64,000 nt of DNA from Catellatospora citrea (GTDB taxonomy: Bacteria; Actinomycetota; Actinomycetes; Mycobacteriales; Micromonosporaceae): positions 248,001 through 312,000 of the forward strand of contig NZ_RAPR01000001.1 of assembly GCF_003610235.1 (NCBI RefSeq). The letters run 5' to 3'. Each line of letters opens with the position of its first letter. Within the stretch, counting starts at the first letter, position 1. Positions 33,275 through 42,643 of this stretch are shown here, piece by piece. The translations under genes and the position numbers were made by a program. A model generated the notes under the pieces. It had not been told where the DNA came from and did no database searches. It saw only the letters and a list, made by a program, of their open reading frames with translations.

Positions 33275-36244
33275 TCAGTTGCGGTCGGGTACGGCGAGTT
33301 CGGCCAGCGCCGCCGCGTCGGCGGCCGACAGGTGGTGCTGCAGCGCCATCGCGGCGAGCAGGTATCTGCCCGCCGGGACCGGGTCGGCGGTCCGCAGCAG
33401 CCGGGCCAGCCCGAGCAGGGCGCGTGCCTCCTGCGGCGGCTCGCCGCGCTCCTGGGCCATCGCCAACGCCTTGGCGTAGGTATCGCGGGCGTCGGCGAGA
33501 CGGCCCGCGGCCTGGTACGTCTCGGCGAGGTTGACCTCGCTCTCGGCCTCGTCGCCGCGGAAGCCGGCCTGCCGGATCAGTTCGTTGGCCCGCAGCCGGG
33601 TCGCGATGGCGGTCTCGTAGTCGCCGAGGTCGCGGTGGGCGTCGGCGACGCAGCCCAGAATCAGCCCTTCGGTGACCCGTTCGCCCACCTCGTGGCCGAG
33701 TTGCAGGCCCTCGTCGAGCACGCGCAGGGCTTCGGCGGGCCGGCCGAGCTTCTGGTACGTGAGGCCGAGGTTGGTCAGCGTCCGGATGATCCGGAACGGC
33801 GAGGCCAGCTCCCGCTCGATCACCAGGGCCTGGCGCAGGCAGTCCAGCGCCTGTTCGTAGCGGCCGAGCCGGTGGTAGACGGCGGGCAGGCCGGAGCCGA
33901 GCACGAGGGACTCGGTTGCCCGGTCGCCGTGGCGGCGGGCGGCCCGCAGCGCGATCTGCGATTCGGCCAGCGCCTCCTCGTACCGTCCGGTGCGTTCCAG
34001 CGAGGCGCACAGGTTGTTGCGGGAGCTGGACGCGCCCGGGTGGTCGCCCAGCGCCTCCCGGCCCGCGATGCACGCCCGGTGCGCCGCGATGGCCTGCTCG
34101 TAGCGGCCTGCCTGGCAGTAGGCGTTGCCGAGGGAGTTGAGGATGTAGTACTTGGTGCGTTCCTCGGCGACGCCGTCGATGGTGCTCAGCGCGCACTCGA
34201 ACGTGGTGATCCAGTCGCTGACGTATCCGGCGAGGTGGAAGAACTGCCACAGCGGATGGGCCAGGCCGCAGGCCAGCTCGGCCTCCTTCGCCGAGGCGGC
34301 CGCGGTCACCGCCGAGACGAGGTTGGCCCGCTCGGCCTCGAACCACGCCATGGCCTGCGCCGCACTGCCGACGCCGCCCGGGTTCGCGTCCGTGCTCGGC
34401 GCGCCCGCGCCGGTGACGAACGAGTTCGCGTGCACGGCGACGGTGCGGTAGTGCTCCAGCAGCAGCCGCAGCGCGTGCGCGAGCTGCTGGTCGTCGGCGG
34501 TGCGGGTGCGCACGTAGTCGCGGACCAGGTCGTGCAGGGTGTACCGGTCCGGGGCGAGGCGTTGGACCAGGTGTGCGGTGACCAGTACGTCGAGGTGGTG
34601 TTCGGCGGTGCGTGGCGGTTGCTCGGTGAGCGCGGCCGCGGCCGCGGTGCTGAAGTCGGCGCCCGGCACGGCGGCCAGCAGCCGGAACGTGCGTGCCACC
34701 GGGTCGTCGAGGCTGCGGTATGACTGGTCGAGCACCGCCCGCACGGCGTGCTGCTCGTCGCCGAGGATCGCGAGCGTGCTGACCTGCCCGTTGTCGAGCA
34801 GCGCGGCGACGAGGGCGCTGATCGTCCACGATGGCCGGTCGGCGAGCTGCGCGGCGGCGATCCGCAGCGCCAGCGGGAGTCCGCCGCACAGCTCGGCCAG
34901 CCGTCGCGCGGCGTCGGGCTCGGCGGCGACCCGGTCGGCGCCGAGCAGCCTGGTCAGCAGGGCCAGGCTCTCCTGGCCGGGCAGCACCTCGACGCCGTGG
35001 CGGCGGGCGCCGTCGCGGGCGATCAGGCCGGTGAGCAGCTCGCGGCTGGTGACCAGGACGCGGCAGCCGGGGGTGCCGGGCAGCAGCGGCCGGACCTGGT
35101 CCACGGACCGGGCGTTGTCCAGGATGATCAGCGCGCGGCGGCCCGCCAGCAGGGACCGGTAGAGCGCCGCGGCGTCGTCGAGGTCGATGGGGAGCCGTTC
35201 GCGGGACACGCCCAGGCAGCTGAGCAGGTGCAGCAGCGACTCGATGGGCCGTAGCGGCGGGCTGTCGTCGTAGCCGCGCAGGTTGATGTAGAGCTGCCCG
35301 TCCGGGAACGATGCGATGGACCGGTGGGCCCAGTGCACCGCGAGCGCGGTCTTGCCGACGCCGGCCATGCCGGTGAGCAGGCTGATCGGTGGTGGTTGCC
35401 CGCCGAGGGTGTCCATGACGGCGTCCCGGCCGACGAAGTCGGTGATGTCGTGCGGCAGGAAGCTGCGCGGGGGCGGACCTGCCGGGGGCGGACCGGCCGG
35501 GGGCGGGTCCAGGCGCGGATCGGCGGCCAGGATCTGCTGGTGGATCTGGCGCAGCTCGGCGCCGGGCTCGACGCCGACCTCGGTGACCAGCAGGTGCCGG
35601 GTGCGCCGGTATGCCTCCAGCGCCTCCACCTGCCGCCCGGCGTGGTAGAGCGCGAGCATGAGCTGGCCCTGCAGCCGTTCCCGGTACGGGTGCTCGCCCG
35701 CGGCGGCGGTGAGCCGTTCGACGGTCGCGGCGTGCCGGCCGATGTCGAAGTCGACGCGTACCCGCTCCTCGAACGCGATGATCCGCCGTTCGTCGAGCCG
35801 GGCCGCCTCGGCGGCGAGCGCGCCCAGCCGCGGCAGGCCGGCGAAGGCGGGTCCGCGCCACATCGACAGGGCGCGGTCCAGCAGCGCGCCGGCGCGGTCG
35901 AGGTCGCCGCGCTCGCGGGCGGTCTGCGCGTCGGCGGTGAGCTGCTCGAACTCGTGGGCGTCGTACTCGCCGGGGGTGACGGCGAGCCGGTAGCCCTGGT
36001 GGGTGTGGGTGAGCCGGTCCTCGTGGTCGAGGTGGCGGCGCAGCCGGTGCACGTACACCTGGATGGTCTTGCGGGCGGCCGGGGGCGGGTCGCCTTCCCA
36101 CAGCGTGTCGGCGACCTCCTCAGGGCCGACCGGGTGGCCGGCGCGGGCCAGTAGCAGGCCGAGCAGCAGTTCCAGCCGCGACGGCAGGGTGAGCCCCTGG
36201 TCGTCGCGGTGGATGACCAGGGGCCCGAGTGCAGCGAACCGCAT
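33275..36244 (-). CDS. AfsR/SARP-family transcriptional regulator with NB-ARC and TPR domains
   Basis: A 989-residue regulator. An OmpR-type winged helix (about 1-90), a BTAD domain (about 95-240), an NB-ARC ATPase (Walker A GMAGVGKTAL at about 288, Walker B-like RALIILDNA) and C-terminal tetratricopeptide repeats (about 690-960; for example YEQAIAAHRACI, YEEALAESQIAL) are in the AfsR order. Such proteins activate secondary-metabolite or developmental genes in response to ATP and phosphorylation. The ATG at 36244 has AGGAG 7 nt upstream. A proline-rich linker (PPPAGPPPAGPPP, about 246-258) separates the DNA-binding half from the ATPase. No biosynthetic cluster is adjacent. Confidence 0.92.
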   Translation of the reverse strand: MRFAALGPLVIHRDDQGLTLPSRLELLLGLLLARAGHPVGPEEVADTLWEGDPPPAARKTIQVYVHRLRRHLDHEDRLTHTHQGYRLAVTPGEYDAHEFEQLTADAQTARERGDLDRAGALLDRALSMWRGPAFAGLPRLGALAAEAARLDERRIIAFEERVRVDFDIGRHAATVERLTAAAGEHPYRERLQGQLMLALYHAGRQVEALEAYRRTRHLLVTEVGVEPGAELRQIHQQILAADPRLDPPPAGPPPAGPPPRSFLPHDITDFVGRDAVMDTLGGQPPPISLLTGMAGVGKTALAVHWAHRSIASFPDGQLYINLRGYDDSPPLRPIESLLHLLSCLGVSRERLPIDLDDAAALYRSLLAGRRALIILDNARSVDQVRPLLPGTPGCRVLVTSRELLTGLIARDGARRHGVEVLPGQESLALLTRLLGADRVAAEPDAARRLAELCGGLPLALRIAAAQLADRPSWTISALVAALLDNGQVSTLAILGDEQHAVRAVLDQSYRSLDDPVARTFRLLAAVPGADFSTAAAAALTEQPPRTAEHHLDVLVTAHLVQRLAPDRYTLHDLVRDYVRTRTADDQQLAHALRLLLEHYRTVAVHANSFVTGAGAPSTDANPGGVGSAAQAMAWFEAERANLVSAVTAAASAKEAELACGLAHPLWQFFHLAGYVSDWITTFECALSTIDGVAEERTKYYILNSLGNAYCQAGRYEQAIAAHRACIAGREALGDHPGASSSRNNLCASLERTGRYEEALAESQIALRAARRHGDRATESLVLGSGLPAVYHRLGRYEQALDCLRQALVIERELASPFRIIRTLTNLGLTYQKLGRPAEALRVLDEGLQLGHEVGERVTEGLILGCVADAHRDLGDYETAIATRLRANELIRQAGFRGDEAESEVNLAETYQAAGRLADARDTYAKALAMAQERGEPPQEARALLGLARLLRTADPVPAGRYLLAAMALQHHLSAADAAALAELAVPDRN

Positions 36245-36306
36245 CAACGCTCCTAAGAGGATTCCTCCTGGAAGTTACCTCCTGGGTGGGCGTCTGGGTG
36301 GGGTGG

Positions 36307-36335
36307 GGACGGCGGGGAGTTTCTCCCCGCCGTCC
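36307..36335 (-). terminator. Hairpin terminator of the LamG-RHS operon
   Basis: A 13-bp stem (36307-36319 with 36323-36335) with a TTT loop, 14 bp past the RHS stop on the minus strand. Confidence 0.8.
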
Positions 36336-36348
36336 GGGCTGGTGGCGG

Positions 36349-39300
36349 TCAGGTGGAGATGGGCTTGTTGGCGAATCCGGACTGGGCGGGCAGCGCCGCG
36401 CTGGGTTTCTTGGACTCGGACGGGGGCGACTGGAATGCGATCTTGGTCCGGTTCGTCGAGTAGTACCGGTCCCGGTCGCCGGTGGCGAGGTAGTGCGCGC
36501 CCTTGGCGCCCTCCCAGATCACGTTCTCCACGAAGCAGAAGGTGTCCAGCCCGTCCATGAAGGTGCGCGGGATGAGCTGCTTGCGCCAGTCCAGGGTGTC
36601 GGCGACGGCGGCCGCGTAGGAGTTCTCGGCCGCACTGACCCGGCGGTCGAAGATGCCGCGCTGCTGCCTGGTGTTCTTCGGCATGCCCTTCATCCAGGCG
36701 GCCGCCATGTCGTCCTCGGCCGCCTTCACCGCCTTCTCGGCGGCCATGGCCTCCTTCGTCGCCGCCTTGGCTCCCTTGATCACGCGCAGGCCGGGGACCA
36801 TCCCGACCACGCCCAACGCGCAGTCGAGTCCGGCGCCGTCAGCACACGATTTGAAGGTGTCGAGCGCGCCGACCAGGGCCGAGGCCGCGCCCAGTGCCGG
36901 TGCGATCACCTGCAGCGGTGGCACGATCGAGCAGACCATCGCGGCCACGCCCAGGCCCGCAGAGATCGCCCCGGCGTTGTTGTAGACGAACTTGGCGGTG
37001 TTGGACACCCCCTTGGCCGCGGCGCTGACGCCGGACTTGACGACGTTGGCGGCGGCGCTGACGCCGGGCACCTTCTTGAGCGCGTCGTCGAGCTTCTTCG
37101 GCCACATGCCGTCGGGGTCCGAGCTGGTGACGGGGCTGTTGTTGGCGTACGAGTAGCCGTGTAGCTGCTGCGGGTCCTTGTCGTCGATGACCGGGTCGAC
37201 CGAGACGAACCGGCCGATCACCGGGTCGTACTCGCGGGCGCCGAGGTGGGTCAGGCCGGTGTTGTCCTTGGTGCCGCCGACGAAGCCCTTGTCCATCGCG
37301 GCGGGCCAGGTGCCGATGGTGGCGCGCAGCACCCCGAACGGGGTCTGCCGCCGGATCGACACGGCCTGCCCGACGGCGGCGACGGAGACCTGCGCGGTGC
37401 CGTGCAGGTCGTTGGACAGCCAGGTCACACCCGCCGCGCTGCGGGTGGCCACGACCTGGTCGGCGTGGGAGTAGTAGCGGGTGCACCGGCGTACCGTGCT
37501 GCCGGTCGTGACGCGCAGCTCCTGGCCGGGCAGGTAGAGCGTCTGCCCGCCGGGGTCCTTGCGCAGCAGCCGGGTGCCGTCGACGTCGTACACGTACGAC
37601 GTGGTGCCGGTGCTGTCCTTGCTGGAGCTGACCCGCCCCTCGGGGTCCCAGGTCAGCTCCTGGAGGCCGCCGGCCGGGGCCGGGCGGGACACGGTGTTGC
37701 CGACGTCGTCGTAGCCGTAGGCGGCGTCGGCGATGCCGTTGACCGTGGTGCCGGTGAGCTGGTGCGTGCCCGGCTCGATCGTGTACCGGGTGGTCCGGTC
37801 CCCGGTCGCGGTGGCGTGCTCGACGAGCTTGGTGCGGTTGCCGACCGCGTCGTAGGTGAACGTGCTCCAGTACTTCGCCGGGCCGGCCGGGACCGTCGGG
37901 TCGGGGGCGCAGTCGCCGCCCGCCGTGGTCCACGCCTCGGTCAGCCGCTGCAGGTGATCGTGCCGGAAGCACTGGTGGTCGCCCGCGGTGACGTCGGAGA
38001 TCCCGGTGACGTTGCCGATCTTGTCGTAGGAGTAGCGCACGTCGGCGACGGTGGTCGGGGTCGTGGCCCGGGTGGTCCAGACCTGCGCCAGCCGCCGGGT
38101 GACAGAGTCGTAGGTGCGTACGATGTCGGCGCGGGGGCCGCCGTTGTGCCGCAGGTGCACCGCGGCGAGTTCGCCGAAGCTGGTGTACTCGGTGCCCGGG
38201 GTGTCCGGGTCCGGGGCGGCCACCAGGGTGCCGCCCAGCGAGGTGCCCAGGGTCACCGGCTTGCCGAGCGCGTTGTAGCCGCGGGTCAGCGTCTCCAGCC
38301 CGAGGTCGTCACCGCCCGGCAGCCGGGTCGTCGCCAGCGAGCCGTCCTGGTTATAGGTGTAGACGTAGTTGTACACCCCGGCCAGCGCGCCGGTGGTCGG
38401 CCCGGCCGGGACCGTGATCCGCATGCCGGTGGGCTTGTAGTCGACGGTGAAGCTGACGTACTCCTTCTCGTAGGCTCCGCCCGCGTCGTAGCGGGCCGTC
38501 TTGACCAGCTCGCCGCGCACGACGGAACCGTTGGTGAGCGTGTCGTAGAACCATTCGGCGCGCTTGGGGCCGGTCGCCGACCCGTCGCGCAGCGTCGTCT
38601 TGCGGCCGATCTCGTCGTAGGTGTAGGCGAGGGTGTCGCCGTTGTCGTCGGTGGTCGACACCACGTCGCCGGCGTCGTTGTAGGACTTGGTGGTGGTGCC
38701 CTTGTCCGGGTCGACCGCCTTGATCTGGCGGCCCTTGAGGTCGTACGTGTAGGTCCAGGCGCCGCCCAGCGGGTCGGTGAGCTTCACCAGTTTGCCCTTG
38801 CGGTCGTACTCGTAGCGGGTGCGGTCGAAGCCGCTGTCGCCGCCCGCGGCCACGCCCTTGTGGTACTGGCGCAGCTCGACGATCGCGTCGTCGATGTCGG
38901 TGACCTTGGAGGTGACCACACCGCCCTCCGGCGGGGTGGTGTCGACGCGGTCGCCGCCGTAGCGGGTGCTGGTCCGCCACGTCTCGGTGCCGCCCGGGCT
39001 GGCGGGCGGCCCGTTCACCTTGTGGATCTCCTCGGTGACCCGTCCCGCGCCGTCGAACACCTTCACGTCCAGCGACGGGATGTTGCCGCTGGGCAGGAAC
39101 AGTTCGGTGCTCGGCGGCACCGGCTGCAGCCCCGCGGTCACCGCGAGGTAGGTGTTGTGCGTCTTGGCGGCCCGTCCGGTCGAGTCGTAGTAGGTGTCGG
39201 TGACCACCGCGCCGGGCCCGCCCGCCGCGTCGGGCTCCTGGGTCTGGCGCAGCCGCAGCAGGTTGTCGTGCAGCAGGTAGGTGGTGATGTAGCCGCCCGC

Positions 39301-42300
39301 GGCGTTGATGCGCTTCGTGGTGATGACCGTCGGCGCGTTGTTGCGCACCAGGTACTCGTAGCGCACGCTCGGCGACTGGGTCGATTTGTCCCGGCCGGGC
39401 AGCCATACCGAGGTCAGCCGGCCCAGCCCGTCGTAGGCGTAGTCCAGGCGGCGGCCGTTGGTGTCGACCGAGCCGGTCAGCGAACCCCAGGCCGGGCTCA
39501 CGTCGGTCACCTTGATCCAGCCCATCGCGTTGGTCTCGGTGTTGGCCGTGACCGGGCCGCCGACCGGCGGGGTGTAGGAGCTGGTGGACCGCCCGCCGCG
39601 GACGTCCCAGGTCTCGTACACCCGGCCGTGCGCGTCGTAGGTCTTGCGCTGCTCGACCTGGTGCGCGGCGACGCCGGCGGTGTACGACGACAGCGTCTCC
39701 AGCCGCGTGGGCAGGCCGCGGGTCGGCGCGGCGTTCCAGGCGAGCCCGTCGTAGCTGGTCCTGTCGTCGCTGATCACGTCGTCGGCGGTCAGGCCGCCGG
39801 CGGCGACCTTCCCGCAGTCGACCGCGTACGTCCGCTCCCGGCCGACCCGGTCCAGGATCCACGCCGAGGTGTTGCGCACGTAGTCGGTCAGCAGGCACCG
39901 CTCGTCGCCGGCGACCGCGTCGTCGCCGCGCTCCTCCCGCTTGACCACCATGCCGTACGCGTCGAACTCGCTGACGGTCGTGCCGGTCCGGGCGGGCCTG
40001 TTCCTGTCCAGGGTGGTCCGCTGGTGCTCGGCCAGCTGGCCGGTGCGCCGGGCGTGCACGGTCACGCCGTTGATCGTGCGGCTGGCCGTGGGCGCCGACT
40101 GCCACGGCTCGGTGACGGTGGCCGACACCTCCGCCCCGCCGGGCCCGTTGTAGGTGATCGTCTCCCGGGTCATTCCGGAGAACGCGTCCTCGTCGGCGAC
40201 CGCCGGCACGGCGCCGGTGGCGATGGCGGGCAGCACCACCGAGCGGGCGCCGGTGGGCAGCTTGTCGCCGTGCATGCCGCGGAAGTAGCGCCGCTCCTCG
40301 CGGGTCTGCTCGCCGGGGTCGCCCTTGGTGGTGCGCACGGTGGCGTAGCCGCGCCACACCGACCAGGTCTTGTACTCCTTCTTGAGGAAGCCGTCGTCGT
40401 CGGTGTAGTGCCAGGCCGGGTCGCCGACGTAGTCGTAGTGCGTCAGCACCCGTGACGACGAGCCGGACAGGTCCGCCTCCACCACGTCCTTGATCAGGTA
40501 CCGGTGGAAGAAGTCGTCGATCGGCTCGGTCTGGCCCTCCGGCTGCCACTTCACCGGGTAGCACCGCAACGTGTTGTTCTGCAGTGCGTTCTTGTCCGGC
40601 ACCCGGCTGCCGCGTACGCAGTCCGGGTCGGTGTAGGTCAGGTCGAGCTTGCCGCCGGTCTCGGAGTTGATGGTCTTCATCCGGTACCGGTTCAGCGCCG
40701 GGAACTGGTCGTTGTCGGTGTCGACCCGGTTGGGCATGACCACCCCGACGAACGTGGTGTCCGGCACCGGCGTCGCCGTGCCGACCAGGCCGGTGTGCGA
40801 CAGCTTCGACAGCCACAGCGTCGGGGAGTCCGAGTCGGGGAACGTGTGGGTCAGCGTCCACGACTCGACGTCGGTGTGGGTCGTGCCGTTCCACACCCGG
40901 GTGGTGACCGCGCTGAGCCGCTTGGTGCTCCAGAACGTGGGCGAGTTCTGCGACGGCAGGCAGGTCGCCGCGGCGCACTCGCGGTCGAAGGGCACGTCTG
41001 GCCAGTGCGCGCCGTCCTTGACCGTGCAGCCGGACAGGCACCGGTCGGCGACCGAGAAGATCACCTGCGCGGGCGCCGGACCGGCGAGGTCGACCCGGGT
41101 GCCGTACTCGATCTTCGCGAGGTAGCCGTCGCGGTCGTAGACGGTGTCGTCCTCGGGCTTGTTGTTGCGGCCGTACTTGTTGGTCTCCTTGGTGTAGGTG
41201 TAGGTCATCGTGTTGCCGTTGAGGTCGACGACGTAGTCCAGCAGCCACCGGTAGCCCTGCCGGCACCACGAGTCGGCGAACGCGGTCTGGCGGCACGGTT
41301 CGCCGCTGTGGTTGCCGTACACCGGGACGGTCAGCGTCGAGTCGGCCCCGGACCGGCCGCCGAACCAGTACTTCGTGCCGTCGACAGTGGTGACCAGCCA
41401 CCACTCGCCGTCGTTGTCGCCGTTCGGACCGCCGGTGCGCCGCTCGACCCGGGTGCCGTCGTCGGAGCGCAGGTGCCACAGGTTCGGGTCGGCGGCGTCC
41501 TTGATCAGCTCTCCGGCGTGGCCGGGCAGCGACAGCGTCGCGTTGTCGGTCTCCCAGCACTGATCGCCGGTCTTGACCGTGTTGTTGGCCCCGTCGCCCA
41601 TGTCCTCGGCGCAGACGTTGTAGCGGCGCTCGATCGCGCCGGGCTGCCAGTCGAACCCGTCGCCGATCCAGGACGCCTGGTTGTTGGTCGAGGCCATCCG
41701 CCCGTCCACCGACGCCGACGAGTACTGCAGGCTCACCGACGGCTTCGGGCCGTTGATCGCCGGCGGCATCCGCATCGGGTAGGTCCACGAGAAGTCGCCC
41801 GAGTTGCCGCCCGCGCTCCAGGTCGCCGACGGCGCCAGTGAGGTGGCCTTGTGGTCGCCACCGCCGCCGGAGCTGCCCGCGGTCACCGCGAGCAGGGCTC
41901 CCCCGGCCGAAGCCACGTCGACCAGGCCGCTGAGCTGCCCGGTCACGACGTCGTTGCGGACGCCGGTGACCGGCACCCCGCGGCACGTGGGCGCCTGCGG
42001 GGTGCTCAGCGCACACTCCGGCAGCCGCTGCAGGGTCAGCCGGGACGCCCAGTCGCCGCCGTAGGCCCACCGGAACGTGCGGTAGTCGACACTCACCCGC
42101 GCGCTGCCGGACCTGCCCGCCGCGTCGATGGCCGCGTCGATGGTCGCGTCGGTGGGCGCCACCCGCAGCACGATGCCGTCCAGGCCGGCGCGGCGGCCCA
42201 GGTTGTCGACCCGCAGCCGCTGCGGCGAGCGGGCGTCGACGCCGCTGACGGTCACCGGCATTCCGCTCACGGCCACCGCACCGTCGGCGGTCCGGCTCGT

Positions 42301-42555
42301 GGCGGCCAGGTCGACCTCGGCGCTGCCGCCGGTGGGCCACAGCGGTGCCGGCGGCCGGAACGGTGTCCCGGTCGGCGGCACCGCCACGGTCGGCGGGGTG
42401 AAGGTCACCCCGGGGACGGTCGGCTCCCGCTGCGGTCTGCCGGGACGGTACGGCGCGGCGGCGGCGGGGGTCGCTGCCAGCAGGGTGGAGGCCGTGAGCA
42501 CGGCGGCGGCGGCCGCGAGCCGGGCCCGGAAACGGCTTCTGCCGTTGCGGTACAT
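36349..42555 (-). CDS. Secreted RHS/YD-repeat protein
   Basis: A 2,068-residue exported protein. The signal peptide ends near ATPAAAA (about 35). A SpvB-like N-terminal region (about 230-330; FSWTYPMRMPPAINGPKPSVSLQY) is followed by many YD repeats (for example YEYDRKGKLVKLTDPLGG, YAYDGLGRLTSVW) and the RHS core motif YDPVIGRFVSVDPV and NNSPVTSSDPDG (about 1,775-1,816). The 252-residue tail after DPDG has a hydrophobic segment (AISAGLGVAAMVCSIV) and a helical part and is not recognised as a known toxin. RHS proteins form a hollow shell that can encapsulate a C-terminal effector. No immunity gene follows; a terminator does. It is co-transcribed with the LamG protein 88 bp upstream. Confidence 0.9.
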   Translation of the reverse strand: MYRNGRSRFRARLAAAAAVLTASTLLAATPAAAAPYRPGRPQREPTVPGVTFTPPTVAVPPTGTPFRPPAPLWPTGGSAEVDLAATSRTADGAVAVSGMPVTVSGVDARSPQRLRVDNLGRRAGLDGIVLRVAPTDATIDAAIDAAGRSGSARVSVDYRTFRWAYGGDWASRLTLQRLPECALSTPQAPTCRGVPVTGVRNDVVTGQLSGLVDVASAGGALLAVTAGSSGGGGDHKATSLAPSATWSAGGNSGDFSWTYPMRMPPAINGPKPSVSLQYSSASVDGRMASTNNQASWIGDGFDWQPGAIERRYNVCAEDMGDGANNTVKTGDQCWETDNATLSLPGHAGELIKDAADPNLWHLRSDDGTRVERRTGGPNGDNDGEWWLVTTVDGTKYWFGGRSGADSTLTVPVYGNHSGEPCRQTAFADSWCRQGYRWLLDYVVDLNGNTMTYTYTKETNKYGRNNKPEDDTVYDRDGYLAKIEYGTRVDLAGPAPAQVIFSVADRCLSGCTVKDGAHWPDVPFDRECAAATCLPSQNSPTFWSTKRLSAVTTRVWNGTTHTDVESWTLTHTFPDSDSPTLWLSKLSHTGLVGTATPVPDTTFVGVVMPNRVDTDNDQFPALNRYRMKTINSETGGKLDLTYTDPDCVRGSRVPDKNALQNNTLRCYPVKWQPEGQTEPIDDFFHRYLIKDVVEADLSGSSSRVLTHYDYVGDPAWHYTDDDGFLKKEYKTWSVWRGYATVRTTKGDPGEQTREERRYFRGMHGDKLPTGARSVVLPAIATGAVPAVADEDAFSGMTRETITYNGPGGAEVSATVTEPWQSAPTASRTINGVTVHARRTGQLAEHQRTTLDRNRPARTGTTVSEFDAYGMVVKREERGDDAVAGDERCLLTDYVRNTSAWILDRVGRERTYAVDCGKVAAGGLTADDVISDDRTSYDGLAWNAAPTRGLPTRLETLSSYTAGVAAHQVEQRKTYDAHGRVYETWDVRGGRSTSSYTPPVGGPVTANTETNAMGWIKVTDVSPAWGSLTGSVDTNGRRLDYAYDGLGRLTSVWLPGRDKSTQSPSVRYEYLVRNNAPTVITTKRINAAGGYITTYLLHDNLLRLRQTQEPDAAGGPGAVVTDTYYDSTGRAAKTHNTYLAVTAGLQPVPPSTELFLPSGNIPSLDVKVFDGAGRVTEEIHKVNGPPASPGGTETWRTSTRYGGDRVDTTPPEGGVVTSKVTDIDDAIVELRQYHKGVAAGGDSGFDRTRYEYDRKGKLVKLTDPLGGAWTYTYDLKGRQIKAVDPDKGTTTKSYNDAGDVVSTTDDNGDTLAYTYDEIGRKTTLRDGSATGPKRAEWFYDTLTNGSVVRGELVKTARYDAGGAYEKEYVSFTVDYKPTGMRITVPAGPTTGALAGVYNYVYTYNQDGSLATTRLPGGDDLGLETLTRGYNALGKPVTLGTSLGGTLVAAPDPDTPGTEYTSFGELAAVHLRHNGGPRADIVRTYDSVTRRLAQVWTTRATTPTTVADVRYSYDKIGNVTGISDVTAGDHQCFRHDHLQRLTEAWTTAGGDCAPDPTVPAGPAKYWSTFTYDAVGNRTKLVEHATATGDRTTRYTIEPGTHQLTGTTVNGIADAAYGYDDVGNTVSRPAPAGGLQELTWDPEGRVSSSKDSTGTTSYVYDVDGTRLLRKDPGGQTLYLPGQELRVTTGSTVRRCTRYYSHADQVVATRSAAGVTWLSNDLHGTAQVSVAAVGQAVSIRRQTPFGVLRATIGTWPAAMDKGFVGGTKDNTGLTHLGAREYDPVIGRFVSVDPVIDDKDPQQLHGYSYANNSPVTSSDPDGMWPKKLDDALKKVPGVSAAANVVKSGVSAAAKGVSNTAKFVYNNAGAISAGLGVAAMVCSIVPPLQVIAPALGAASALVGALDTFKSCADGAGLDCALGVVGMVPGLRVIKGAKAATKEAMAAEKAVKAAEDDMAAAWMKGMPKNTRQQRGIFDRRVSAAENSYAAAVADTLDWRKQLIPRTFMDGLDTFCFVENVIWEGAKGAHYLATGDRDRYYSTNRTKIAFQSPPSESKKPSAALPAQSGFANKPIST

Positions 42556-42643
42556 CGGAGAGTCCTCCAGGTCGGGGGTGGAGTGGTGCGGACATGCGCA
42601 GCCGGGGCCGCCGCCGGTGGGCGGCGGCCCCGGCGGGTCACGG

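Noticed and set aside
37246..40455. A 1,069-codon plus-strand frame, with another of 1,414 codons on the minus strand at 38351-42595
   Set aside because: Both overlap the RHS gene in other frames and show only biased low-complexity translation, while the RHS frame has repeats, signal peptide and core motif.
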